This document shows, piece by piece, positions 34,748-45,579 of a stretch of DNA of 64,000 bases. How positions within the stretch are numbered: position 1 is the stretch's first letter; every line of letters begins with the position of its first letter. Below the pieces are notes generated by a model that made no database searches, had not been told where the DNA came from, and saw nothing but the letters and a program-made list of their open reading frames with translations. The stretch covers positions 72,842,382 to 72,906,381 of the forward strand of contig CM070713.1 in the NCBI GenBank assembly GCA_036346275.1. The letters run 5' to 3'. This stretch comes from Otatea glauca (lineage: Eukaryota; Streptophyta; Magnoliopsida; Poales; Poaceae). The position numbers and the translations under genes are program-made.

Positions 34748-36769
34748 AGGGCTGGCAAAAAAACTCGTCAGGACTCGAATCAAAATTTCTTCAATTATAG
34801 TAGTTAATAGGTTCAAAATTAAAATAAGATAATTTCGAGCGAAAAAAGTTAACGAGGCTCGGTTCGATAGTGTGGCTCGTTAGCTCGAATTTGAAATAAC
34901 CACTTAAATGGTACATAAAATGATTTTACATTGAATTATATAAATTTTGAAAGAAGCCTGATAATAGCTTGTTAAGCTCGATAGCTAGCCCTACTTAGCT
35001 ATATCCATGTGGACGTCAAGGTTTTGCTTGCCCCTTGCATATGTTTTTTTTTTAAAAAATATAGTTACTCTTCGATATCATTTGTAGATTTGGCTTCCTC
35101 CTCGACTACGGTAAATATCGCCTGTCGCGCCCGTAGAGCTTAGCAGGTCGCCTGCGCCACGACAGCCTAGCCGACTGCTGGTACAATGGTTGGCCCATCG
35201 CAGTAGTAAAACTGCTAAGCACTCCCGACTCAGCAAACACCTACCGAGGAGCAGCTGCTCAGAAGGTCTCTGCCGATGAGCAGTTGCAATTTCAGTATTT
35301 AGTTAATTGAGCGATTAATTAGTGATTTAATTAAATGATTAATTAAGTATGTGTGATTAATTAGTTGATTTGATCAGCAATTTCCTTTCGAGGAAGCGAA
35401 GCTCGGCAGAAACTTGCCGCTGTCTCATGACGTGGTAGACTTATGACCCCATCCTGCTGTGCTGGTCGTCCGACCAGCCGAGGTGTATGCCACTACCATG
35501 TTCCTCGCGACTTGCCGTGATACCGGAGTACGGTAGACGATACGTGTCGTCCGTTGCTCCTCCCACGATCGGAGAGAGGATTAAATATGCAAATGATTTC
35601 AAACTACGATCGAAGTGGATAGAAGAATCAAGAAACCATTGAATACGCGTGCGACGATAAGGACAATTAGGTGTATGCGTGCATATAGAGTGGGCGATCA
35701 AGTTCCCGCCGCCGGCTGGCCGATAAATTCCCATAAACTAACCTTAGTTTCTGGTCTGCGCGATATTGTATTTCTTATAGCCGAAAGAATCCCAATCGTT
35801 CTGGACTTGTCCACGTCAGCATGTCTAGCAAAAAAAACCTCCCGTTTACCATAATTGCACACAGATCCAGATGGCGAGAGCCGTTGATCTATCCAGCCAT
35901 CTGCGCATCCCCGAGCACAGGTCCTTGCGTCGCGAAGGAATCGGGCCCCACGGAGCCCCCCTTCATCCCGATGCCCCTCGCCTCGACTACGCCGCCGCCC
36001 CTGCTGGTGGTGTCTCTGCCGACTGGCGGCGCCGTTTTCCCCAAGGTCGGTTATCTTTTGTTCTTTGTTTTCCTTTTTGGTTTGAATGTGTTGAGTAGGA
36101 TTTGTGCATAACGTCGGCACCGACACGCTCAGGAGATGCGGCACCTTGGCCTTGTCTGAAAAGATATTATAAGAACTGTGTCGATGTCTAAAACGACATT
36201 ATTTTGTGGGTGAAGAGAATATTTCAATACATATCTTACAACTGACAAGCTAGCTTGCAGGAGTATGCGAATCTCTTTTTTGCCCATAGGTGATACGCAT
36301 ACACCACTAACCACGCTTTTCAGATTCGTGTGTACCCCAACTGGTATTTTTTGAATAATATATAGTCGTCGTAACTTGATTCTAAGAACAAAGTAATAAT
36401 CGAGAACAATCACAATAGATGAACAAATGATATATGAGATCTGAACTCTTATCTTACTTTTGAAAGATCTCTCTGGTACAATAAGGACTATATTTATAGC
36501 TAAATCCTCTTAAAAGTAAATTCGGGATTAGCACAAACAAGTTAGTTATATCTTAACAGTATTTACAATGTATGCATCATTTTCTTAAATAACCTCATAT
36601 CTCTCCTCTCTTCTCTCTCTCATCTCATCTCTCCCAGCTCCAGCGATGGCCGGCTGTCCCCGTCCCAACCTCCGTCCACCCCTGCGCCGGTCTCTTCTAC
36701 CCTACTCTGACAACAGCTGGCCGCCCCCACCCCAACCTCCCCCACCGTAGCGCAGTCCGTGGTTCGGAA
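34748..36769. other. Intergenic, no gene assigned
   Basis: At 34860-34990 are text fragments like ttaacgaggctcggttcga. At 35100-36110 is a more GC-balanced stretch with an open frame at 35871-36098 (MARAVDLSSHLRIPEHRSLR) that ends at a possible donor. It could be a captured first exon, but I do not recognise it. At 36600-36760 is pyrimidine-rich text, possibly the leader side of the LINE that follows. Confidence 0.35.
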
Positions 36770-37536
36770 TGGTCCAGATCCGGCGCCTACAACCTGCAGC
36801 TGCTTAGGGAGTACGTCAGTCTATGGTCCAAGGTACAGTCCGTACAGCTTACCCCGGAACTCGATGATTTCATCACATGGACTCAATCCTCGAACGGTGT
36901 CTACTCGGCAACCTCGGCATATTGGTTGCAGTTCCATGGATGCACCCAAAAACCTTTCGTCACCGCAACATGGTCTGCATGGGGATCGCTCCGATGTAAG
37001 ATCTTTTGGCTCGTGCAACAAAACCATTTATGGACAACACAACGTCTGCAACTCAAGGAATGGCCCAATCAATATTTCTGTCAAATGTGTTGCCGAAATC
37101 TGGAGACGGCTTTCCACCTCTTCGTAGACTGTACTCAAGTTCGTCGTATGTGGTCCTCCGTTGCGCGGTGGGTTGGGATCCCGACTCTTCAGCCAGACCA
37201 GTGGAAGCCATCTCAAGACCTTGACGAATGGAGTTTTCAACAAATAGCCTACCGGTCCACCTTCCACAAAGACGTTAAATCTCTTATAATTCTAACATGC
37301 TGGTAATGGTGGAAAGAATACAACAATAGAGTTTTCCAAAGGAATTCGGCAACCCATGAACAGATCCTCTAATCAATCAAAGATGAGGCTGCCAACTGGA
37401 TTTTCGCAGGAGCGACGCACCTTGGGCAGATAATACAACGACGCCTTTAAAAACCTTTTAAAAGTCTGAACTTCTTTACCTTGTATCTTGTACTCTGATT
37501 TCCCTTCTAATATAATCACGGTTTGACGTTTAAAAA
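36770..37536 (+). mobile_element. 5'-truncated LINE (non-LTR) fragment
   Basis: The plus strand encodes the C-terminal part of an L1-type ORF2: DDFITWTQSSNGVYSATSAY, then CKIFWLVQQNHLWTTQRL, then the zinc-binding zf-RVT segment (CQMCCRNLETAFHLFVDC). A further region (WWKEYNNRVFQRN) follows an in-frame TAA near 37304. The 3' end reaches an A run at 37527-37536. No reverse transcriptase core is present. It lies between the two laccase copies. Confidence 0.85.
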
Positions 37537-38615
37537 AACAGTGGGGAGCGGCGCGCGCGTGGTGTGTGTGTGTGGTGTTTGTTCTGGTGAGGCGTAGACG
37601 GGTTTCCGGCAACCTCAAAGTTTTTAGCAACGGTGAGGTTTTTGTTGACCTCGAGGATTCCGATGAGGTTTCCACTAAGGTTCTGGCCAGCGGCGAGTTT
37701 TTCGGCGAGGTATGCATACGGTTTGTGTACAAAATACTGTTGAGTATTGATTCATATTGCTAAATACGAGCACAGATCTCAAAACACCTTGGATGGTAGA
37801 TCCATACAGGCAGAAAATCTAAGTCGGTGCAAGTATGCATTGGAAGTAGGACTGCTACTCTGTGATGCCAACACCTGGAATATCTTCTTGTGAACTCTGA
37901 TATGATTCCAGACAAAATATACACGTTGAATTGAAAGTTTTTGAGTCGAAACTTTTCGAATTAAAAAGTTTTTGAATTTAAACTTTTCAAATTGAAAGTT
38001 TTTGAATCAAAAGTTTTCGAACTAAAATTTTTGAATCAAAAGTTTTCGAATTGAAAGTTTTCGATTGAATTCATCTAAAAGTTTTGAATCAATTTTTTTA
38101 ATAGAGAAGGAAGGAGTGGGAAAAGGGAAAAAAAGAGGAAGAGTGAAGGGAGACATGCCATCTTAATACTTGGATGGTCTTCACCGATGAGATCAATTAG
38201 TAAGGCTAACTTTAAATTAGCAATACCCTTTAACGAATTAGGGCTTATACACTCAAGTTGGGTTCCTGGTTAGAAAGTTCTGACCGTAGCTATTCAGATA
38301 ACTTAAATTGATTTAATTATTTACTTGGAAAATTAATTATAAGTTACGCGTATTGGAGTCCGTGTTGATGCCTAAGTAGAAAAAAAAAAGACCCGAATGA
38401 AGTGAACGACACTACTCGTGGACCAGTGTACTCTAATTATTGATTAACCATTGCAATGGCAAACTGTTGCATCATCAGATAACTAAAGAACACTTGGGGA
38501 AACTAATATATCAAGAAATGAAAGAACAGTATTCCCCCTACTAATTTTGCTTGCTTAACCTTCTGCATTACTGAATATATAGTTTCCTGCTCCATATACT
38601 AGCTAGCTGCCGGCA
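37537..38615. other. Intergenic region 3' of the laccase gene
   Basis: At 37550-37710 is a GC-rich stretch with an unassigned short open frame. At 37925-38090 is a short-unit array (listed separately). The last few hundred bases likely include the laccase 3' UTR. Nothing else was recognised. Confidence 0.4.
37925..38170. repeat. Degenerate 'gaaagttttcgaa' short-unit array
   Basis: Words such as tgaatcaaaagttttcgaa recur about every 18-25 bases, followed by a purine-rich tract (aagg, gaggaagag) at 38100-38155. The same structure occurs at 40830-41390 in laccase intron 1. Confidence 0.6.
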
Positions 38616-41600
38616 TCAACAACTAGGCATGTTTGGAGGTGGCGGAAATATCTTAGCTCCCGGTGTCTTACCGTTCTTCACAATAAACACAGTGTCCATC
38701 CCCCAGACCATGTGACGATCCAAATGGCAATGCATGAACCATACACCTAAACATCAAAATTAAGGGAAGTTAAAATAAAATTAGGAGCAGTGTTTTCATG
38801 CTTTTCCTCGTAATACAAGTTGCATGAATTTTAAATCAAACGAAAGGATAAATAATCACTATATATCCTTTATCTTGTTTTAATATTTATGCAACTAAAA
38901 AAAGTATGGAAGGCCCTCACAACATGTAAAACCTCCGCATTCCAACAAAAAATGTCATAAACCACTCACCAGGATTTTCCGCGCGGAAGCGGATTGCGGC
39001 CCAGCCAGCCTTCGGGACGGAGACCGTGTTCTGGTACGGCGGGTCGACCAAGTTGTAGGTGGCCGGGTCCTTGCGCTGATCAAAGTTGCCGGACCCTCGT
39101 CCCACCACGTAGAAGCTGAACCCGTGCAGGTGCATGGGATGGCTCTCGGCGCCGACGAGCGCCGTGTCCTGGAACACCACCTCCACCACGGTGCCATACT
39201 CCAGAACCTTCACCCTCGTGTCACGCGCCGTCAACCTGAGCTCCGGCGGGAGGTTTTCGGCGGTGAAGTTGAAGAACAACGGCGGGTTGTTGGGAAAGTC
39301 CGTCTTAACCAAGCCGCGGACCGCCGAGCGGTAGTACGCTCCGAGGATGTCGGTGTGCGGGGTCTCAAAGCTGACATTGTTGAGGCTCGCCGCGAGGCGG
39401 TTGCCGCGGGGACCCTTGCACAGCTCGTTGGGTGCGCAGGTGATCTCGTTGATCGCCATGGTGATGAGCATGTGCTCGTGGACTTGCCGGGGCACGTTCA
39501 CCGGGTGCTCCTTGTTGGCTAGGGACCTGAGCTGCACCGAGTACGCTTCCGCCGCGGCACTGTCGTTGATAGCCGGCAGGGTGGGGAAGTCCGGGGTCGC
39601 CGAGGCCGGCGGCGCGTCGGTGTACTCCAGGACGGCGGTGGCGGTGCTGTTGTCGAAACGGGGGAGCGGGTTGGTCGCCAGCGACCTCGCCGCCATGTAG
39701 TACCGGGTGTTCCAGAGGCTGCGCTCTGATCGGTCGGCCTTGAGCAGCACGGTCTTGGTCTGGCCCGACGCGATGAAGATGTGGTCGACGGTGAACGTCT
39801 TGGTGTAGGAAGCGTCGGTGCCGACCACGGTGAGGCGGTGCCCAGCGATGGCAAAGAAGAAGTCGTTCGAGAGGGCCGCGTTGATGATGCGGAGCATGTA
39901 GGTCTTGCCGTGCTCGACGGGCAGCCTGAAGGCGCCGTCACTGGAGCACGGGAACAGGTCGCCGGGCTGACCATTGATGGTGTTCGCGTCCGAAGGCTGG
40001 AAGTCTCCGCCGGTCCGGAGGGCGTCGGCGAGCACTTGCCCAACATCGCCGTTCCACCACTCCCCTGCAGATAAAAGGTTCACACTTCACACACTAAAGC
40101 AACACGTACGATCAGGTGCGCATAAACCTGGGAAGCAACGTTCCGCCACACGCGCGCGTACGTACCGAGGATGATAGGTACCTCCTTGTGAGGCTTCTCG
40201 TGGGGGAAGGTGGCGCCGCGCCTGGGGTGGATCACGATGGCGCCGTGCACGGTGGCACGGTCGAAGTCGCTGTGCGCGTGCCACCACAGCGTGCCTTCCT
40301 CCTCGGAGAAGAAGACCCGGTAGGTGAATCTGTTGCCGGGCTGGATGGGGCACTGCGTAATGTACGCCGGCCCGTCCGACCACGGGTTCCGCGGCTGGTC
40401 CACGCCGTGCCTGCACCATGGCTGTGTGTGAACAATGGAGCATGCGAGGCGCCAAAAGATCATGCCATTTTTGCCGCAAGTGCCAATGCTTGGACCGGAA
40501 AGCTTACCAGTGGATGGTGATGTTTTTATCGCCCTGGTTGTAGACGTTGACGGTGACTACATCGCCGTTCCGCGCGTAGATGGTCGGGCCGGGGAACTGG
40601 CCGTTCACGGTGAGGATGGTCTTCTCGCGGCAGAGCCTCGTGTAGTTAGCCTCCTTTATCTGCAGCACGCGATAATTTATCATGTATACATATCTGTTAA
40701 AATATACAAATCGGCGAAAGATTATTATTAACAAAAACGAAGAAATGTAAACGTTGTATAGTTTGTTAGGTAACACTAGTGTGAGGTTATGAAAAATTTA
40801 AGAACACCTTTCTAGCTAGAATACTATGTGTCATCTTCTCCATATACTTCCATCATTCCTCCTTCCCTCTTCCCTACTCACTTCCCCATTCTTTCCTTCC
40901 TCTCTAACACAAAAATTTCAAATTAAAAAATTTTAAACAGGAAGTTTCAACTTGAAAAAAAATTGAACTAAAATTTTTCAACTCGATATTTTTTTACTCG
41001 GAAAGATTTAAATAAAAATTCAAATCGAAAAATTTCAAATGAGAGTTTCGACTAGAAATATTTTAAATCGAAAAATCTCAAATTAGAATGTTTCAACTCG
41101 GAAAAATTGAACTGAAAAAAATCAAATAAAAAAGTTTTAACTCGGAAAACTTTCAATTCAAAATACTTTCGGTTCGAAAAGTTTCTATTCAAAATCTTTC
41201 GAAAATGGTTTAAAAAAATTTCATTCAAAAACTTGAGGAGAAAATTGAAAAACAAAAGCTGTTGACTTTGAGGGGAAGAGAATTGAGGAGAAAAAAAAAG
41301 GATGAAATAAGTGTCGCGACAAGAGAGCCTTTTCGGAGGAAGGGAAGTTAAGAAAGAAAAGAGATGCTACCACTTGTTACAACGAGAAAGCATCACGAAA
41401 TCAAATTAGCAATTCCCTAATTTGTTTTGTTGAACGGATAATAGTGCATTAATTCGTTCTCTGCTCAAAGTCCCGTACGCCTGCACGCGTCAAGGTGCAG
41501 ACTCCAGAGTAGTAACATACACATCTTTGGTCTTCAGCTGGTGGGAAGCAAAATACAAGGCGATCATAGAAAACTCACATAGACTTACGAAGAAATCGTA

Positions 41601-41702
41601 GTGATGGCTAGCCATGGAGCCTTGAGCAGGGCCAGCTATGACACCAAACGTCAAAACCACACCTAGTAACCAGCAAAATACCGTCATCTTACTGATGACC
41701 AT
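38616..41702 (-). CDS. Laccase (multicopper oxidase), secreted
   Basis: Laccases (EC 1.10.3.2) oxidise phenols, including monolignols, with reduction of oxygen to water in the apoplast. Exons on the minus strand: 41589-41702, 40508-40659, 40166-40410, 38970-40064 and 38616-38746, all GT-AG and in phase, total 578 aa, normal for plant laccases. The first ATG in frame (41700-41702) gives a signal peptide with the core FCWLLGVVLTFGVIAGPAQG. All four copper motifs are present: HWHGVDQ, WWHAHSDFD, HPMHLHGFSFY and MHCHLDRHMVWGM (axial Met). No stop or frameshift was seen. A TATA box lies 111 bases upstream of the ATG. A decayed tandem copy lies 4-13 kb away, and a Helitron end lies 365 bases upstream. 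The member of the laccase family cannot be assigned from memory. Confidence 0.95.
40830..41390. repeat. Foldback-like element with short-unit array in laccase intron 1
   Basis: A pyrimidine-rich left arm (cttccatcattcctccttcc) faces a purine-rich right arm (ggaggaagggaag), with the core 40910-41240 made of repeated aaaatttcaa/ttcgaaaa words. The arms are roughly inverted copies. The borders are approximate and no target duplication was resolved. Confidence 0.5.
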
Positions 41703-41812
41703 TAATAATTGTGGGACGTCACGGAGATCGAAGAAAGCCAAGAATGGGTAATTGGGTATATTGGCGAAAAATGTGTACGACTGTTTTTTCTAATAATGCC
41801 TTGGCCATTGGG

Positions 41813-41820
41813 TATTTATA
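41813..41820 (-). promoter_or_regulatory. Laccase TATA box
   Basis: TATAAATA on the minus strand, 111 bases upstream of the laccase ATG, at normal spacing for a plant promoter with a short 5' UTR. Confidence 0.75.
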
Positions 41821-44800
41821 CACAGGAACTGCCAATCGTTAACGTGATGAACGGATGACAGGTTGGAAACGAACTGGCATGCATCTAGCTTTCCAACTTT
41901 GTTATGCGGACGAGATTTTAGGCGTGTAATAAGATGGAAATATTTCTAATTGTATCTCCTCTAGATGGAAGGATTTTATCATATCTTTTTTCAATAGAAA
42001 TATTATTTTAACATATCTTTATTCGCATGTCCTTACTATGGAAGGATTTTATTCATGTATACTATACTAGTTCAGTGCCCATGCGTTGATACGGAAAATA
42101 AAATTGGTAACAAAACATAAAGGTCAAGCAAAAAAAGAAAATTTTGCTACAAGATCAAACATCTATTTCTCTCAATTACAAAAGTTTTTATGGTTTCTCT
42201 TTCGACATGAATAAAAACCAAATATATTGTACATAGCACATAAGGCATTCATGATATTAGAAAATATTTTAGAAATGATATTTATTGGTATACGTTTTGA
42301 AAGTTCTGAAAATTAAGTTATATTGCAACATAACTTGGATATCATTTTGATCAAACCTTGTCTATGATTTAAATCTTCTCTGTAGACAACGTTTTTTGTG
42401 AGGTTTTCGTGAGTTTTCTTAGTCTTTCGGCCCTTGTCCTTCTCCTTGTCTGAGACGGCAAGTATATTGATGTTGCTTCTGACGGTGACTCTAGATACAT
42501 ACAGTTGCCCATGAGAGAAAACCAGTTCAGAGAGGTAGACACCGACATTTGGGATGGTCTGCCCTTGCGCCTTATTGATTGTCATTGCGAAGCTGAGCCT
42601 GACCGGGAACTGCTTCCTCTTGAATCTAAATGGGAACATCTCGTCATTAGAGGGACATAGAGGTATTCGAGGCAAGAATACCCTCTTCTCGACGTGCTGG
42701 CCAAGCACAATCTCGGTATCTATAGCATTCTTTTGGAATGCTCGGACTACAAGTCTCGTCCCACTGCATAGTCCATTTGTAGGGTCAATGTTCCGCAACA
42801 ATATCACGGGACAGTTAATCTTGAACTTGAGTACATGCGGAGGTAGACCATTAGAGGTCATGGTGTTTAGGAATTCAGGAGGGTAGTAGCTATGGGGATC
42901 ATCCTCCGCACTGTCGAAGCTATGGTACACCATCTCCTCGCCATGAAACAAGTCAATTATCTTCATATTGATCCTATCAATGTACTCGTTTCTTGTCGAC
43001 AAGATGGTCTGAGATGTGATATAGTTGGCATCCGATATGTTGTCATCCAGCATAGGGAAAATTACTATGTATGAGTTTATCGATGTCTATGCCATTTCTC
43101 GTATATGGCACACAGATCTGGTCAGGAAGCCGCACGCAGCCATACAAATTAGTCTCCTCAATACCATTCCCGACTCGCAATAGGTACTCTGTGTACTAAG
43201 GATCACTCTGGGCCCTCATGTTACATACGAGCCTTAGCTGCCGTATGCAATACCATAGGTATGACTTATGCAACGTTGCGTCAGTTATCTATGGCCTTAT
43301 CCCCTTATGAACAACCGGTAGAACCTACCTGACCACCAAACGCGATCATTTTCCCACCGAACGACAGATGACGTCGACCCATGATGTCCTTCATGCTACT
43401 GTCCAGGGCCTCCACCGCCTGTCGCCTTGTCATGGAGGCTTCGTCCCATATTATCAATGACTCCTGCTGAAGAGGCTTAGCGGTCCCACTTTGCTTTGTA
43501 AAGTTACAGACCGCCTCATTTATAATGTTTAGTGGGATCTTAAATCTCGAGTGCGCTGTCCTACCTCCAGGCATGATAGATGCGACTATGCCCGACGTCG
43601 CGGTTGCCACTGCTATCTTGCCATCACCTCGGATCTTCGCAAGCAAAGATTTATATAGGAATGTCTTTCCGGTACCTTCCATGCCATCTATGAAGAAGAC
43701 ACCTCCGTCGCCATTGTCAACCGCAGATAATATGTCGACGTACGCTGCCATTTGCTCCAGGTTGAGGGAGGACGATAGAGATATATGATCATCATCGACC
43801 TGGATTGTTGACTCCTCGTATATCTCTCTGGCCTCTACGTCGGTGTTATCATGAGACTCATCTATAACAGGGAGAGGAAACGATGTTATGTCCTTCCCTA
43901 TCAATTGGAGCATATTTCTGATGTCTAACAGCACCATCTGCTCAACCGTCTGTTGGCACGCGTGGGAACGACAGTAGTCATCTAACATTCCTTCAAGGTG
44001 CCTTTCCCAAAGTCCACATACGTTACTTGGCTCGCAAAAGACCAGTATAGTTGCAAAGAGCCTCCTGAGCTATGATGGCATCTGGAAAAGCTCAGCCTCA
44101 GTAAGACACCCCTGTAGGATGTTGTCAGCCTCGACTAGTCCCCTCTTCTCAGCGGCTTCATGGAAGAACGGGTAGACTACACCGTTCACTGTCCTGAGTT
44201 CTTCAAAGGAGGTACCACCAGGTACGTGGTTTAGGAGAACCCTAAGATAATAGCGCTCCCCTCGTTCGGACGAGTCGACACGATTCTGCCAACTTGTGTT
44301 TGTTCTACCCTCTTCTTCCATAGCTTTAGTCCTGGATGCCAAATAAATGTCGCTGGAAAATCGCTGTACAAGATACCTCGAGCCTCCTCGCATGTACGGT
44401 TCATCTTGAAATACTCTTTCAGTATGGCCCTCTTGATGCCATGATGGGCAACATCATGAAGATCTTGGCCTGCAGAGAATGAGACCATGTGCATGTTCGG
44501 TAGATGTAGCTGCATTTGCAATACAGGTGGGGAGACCTTGCTAAGGTCGAAGTTGTAGATCCTCCATAGAGCTTCAGGTGGGGTAACCCACCTGGTGTCC
44601 CTAAACTGCTTGATCTCGTCAATGTTTTCATTGCTATCGGGTTCATTGAGAGCTACAGAAGTACGGTCGTGGCCTTTGTAAATGTACTTGAATAGGTACT
44701 TTACGGCTTTTATGCTTGAGCAAACCTCCACGTTTATATGCCAGTTATACTTCCTCAGAAGCTAAGGGTTGTATGGCACTACCCACCTATTGTCAAGCGT

Positions 44801-45579
44801 CCGCCCTTGAACCTTTGCATGGCGGCCATCATCCCTTGTCCTGTATAAGGGATACGATTCGTTGCCTTGTATTGTAGATGAGTTGTAATGACGAGGGTAG
44901 TAGTTCTTGCATCTACCCTCCTGCATGCACACATTCTTCAGATTTAGGGCTCCGCATGGGCCATGCATCATATGCTTTACGACCATCTCGTACAACTCTG
45001 GGTACTTGTTCTTGTCTGGGAGCTCAGTGGAGATTAGACGGTCAAACTGCTCTGGACACATGAGCTTGTACCCCCCTTCATGATAAGAAGGAAGTGAACA
45101 TACAGAAGACCCCTCTTTTGGAACTCGATGACGTAAACATAAGCAGCTACTGTGCCAAGGATATACCTCTTGAATAGTTGTTCCTTAAGGTTCTCAAGCT
45201 TGGCTCTGAATACCCGAATGATGAGATCAGGGCGGTCCTGTGGGGTCTGTCTAGGCTCTAGCTCTCGTATTATCTCTTCCCAATTAGGGTTGCAGGTCAG
45301 TCAGGAAAATGTCCGATTTCCCGTACTTCTGCACTAAGGCCATAGCTTCCAGGGACCTTCATTTCATATCTCTGTCACCCCCAATGAATGAAGCTGGGAG
45401 CATGATCCTTTTGCCCACAGCTCGCGCATGACTCTCTCCAGACTCTATGCTATCAACCACGCCTTGGTACAAGTCAGCGCGTATCTCCTTCTGGTGGTGC
45501 CTGAAGTAGTCCAACCTTGTACCCTTTACCTTAATGTACATGTCAATCGTGTACTGCTGAATAGGCGCTTGCCGTATAA

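Noticed and set aside
39519..40046. Ser/Pro/Thr-rich 175-codon frame within the laccase locus
   Set aside because: It is a shadow frame of laccase exon 4, which is GC-rich.
42313..43988. Host PIF1 helicase gene
   Set aside because: The helicase is fused by position and order to Rep and Helitron N-terminal sequences and ends at a Helitron-type terminus.
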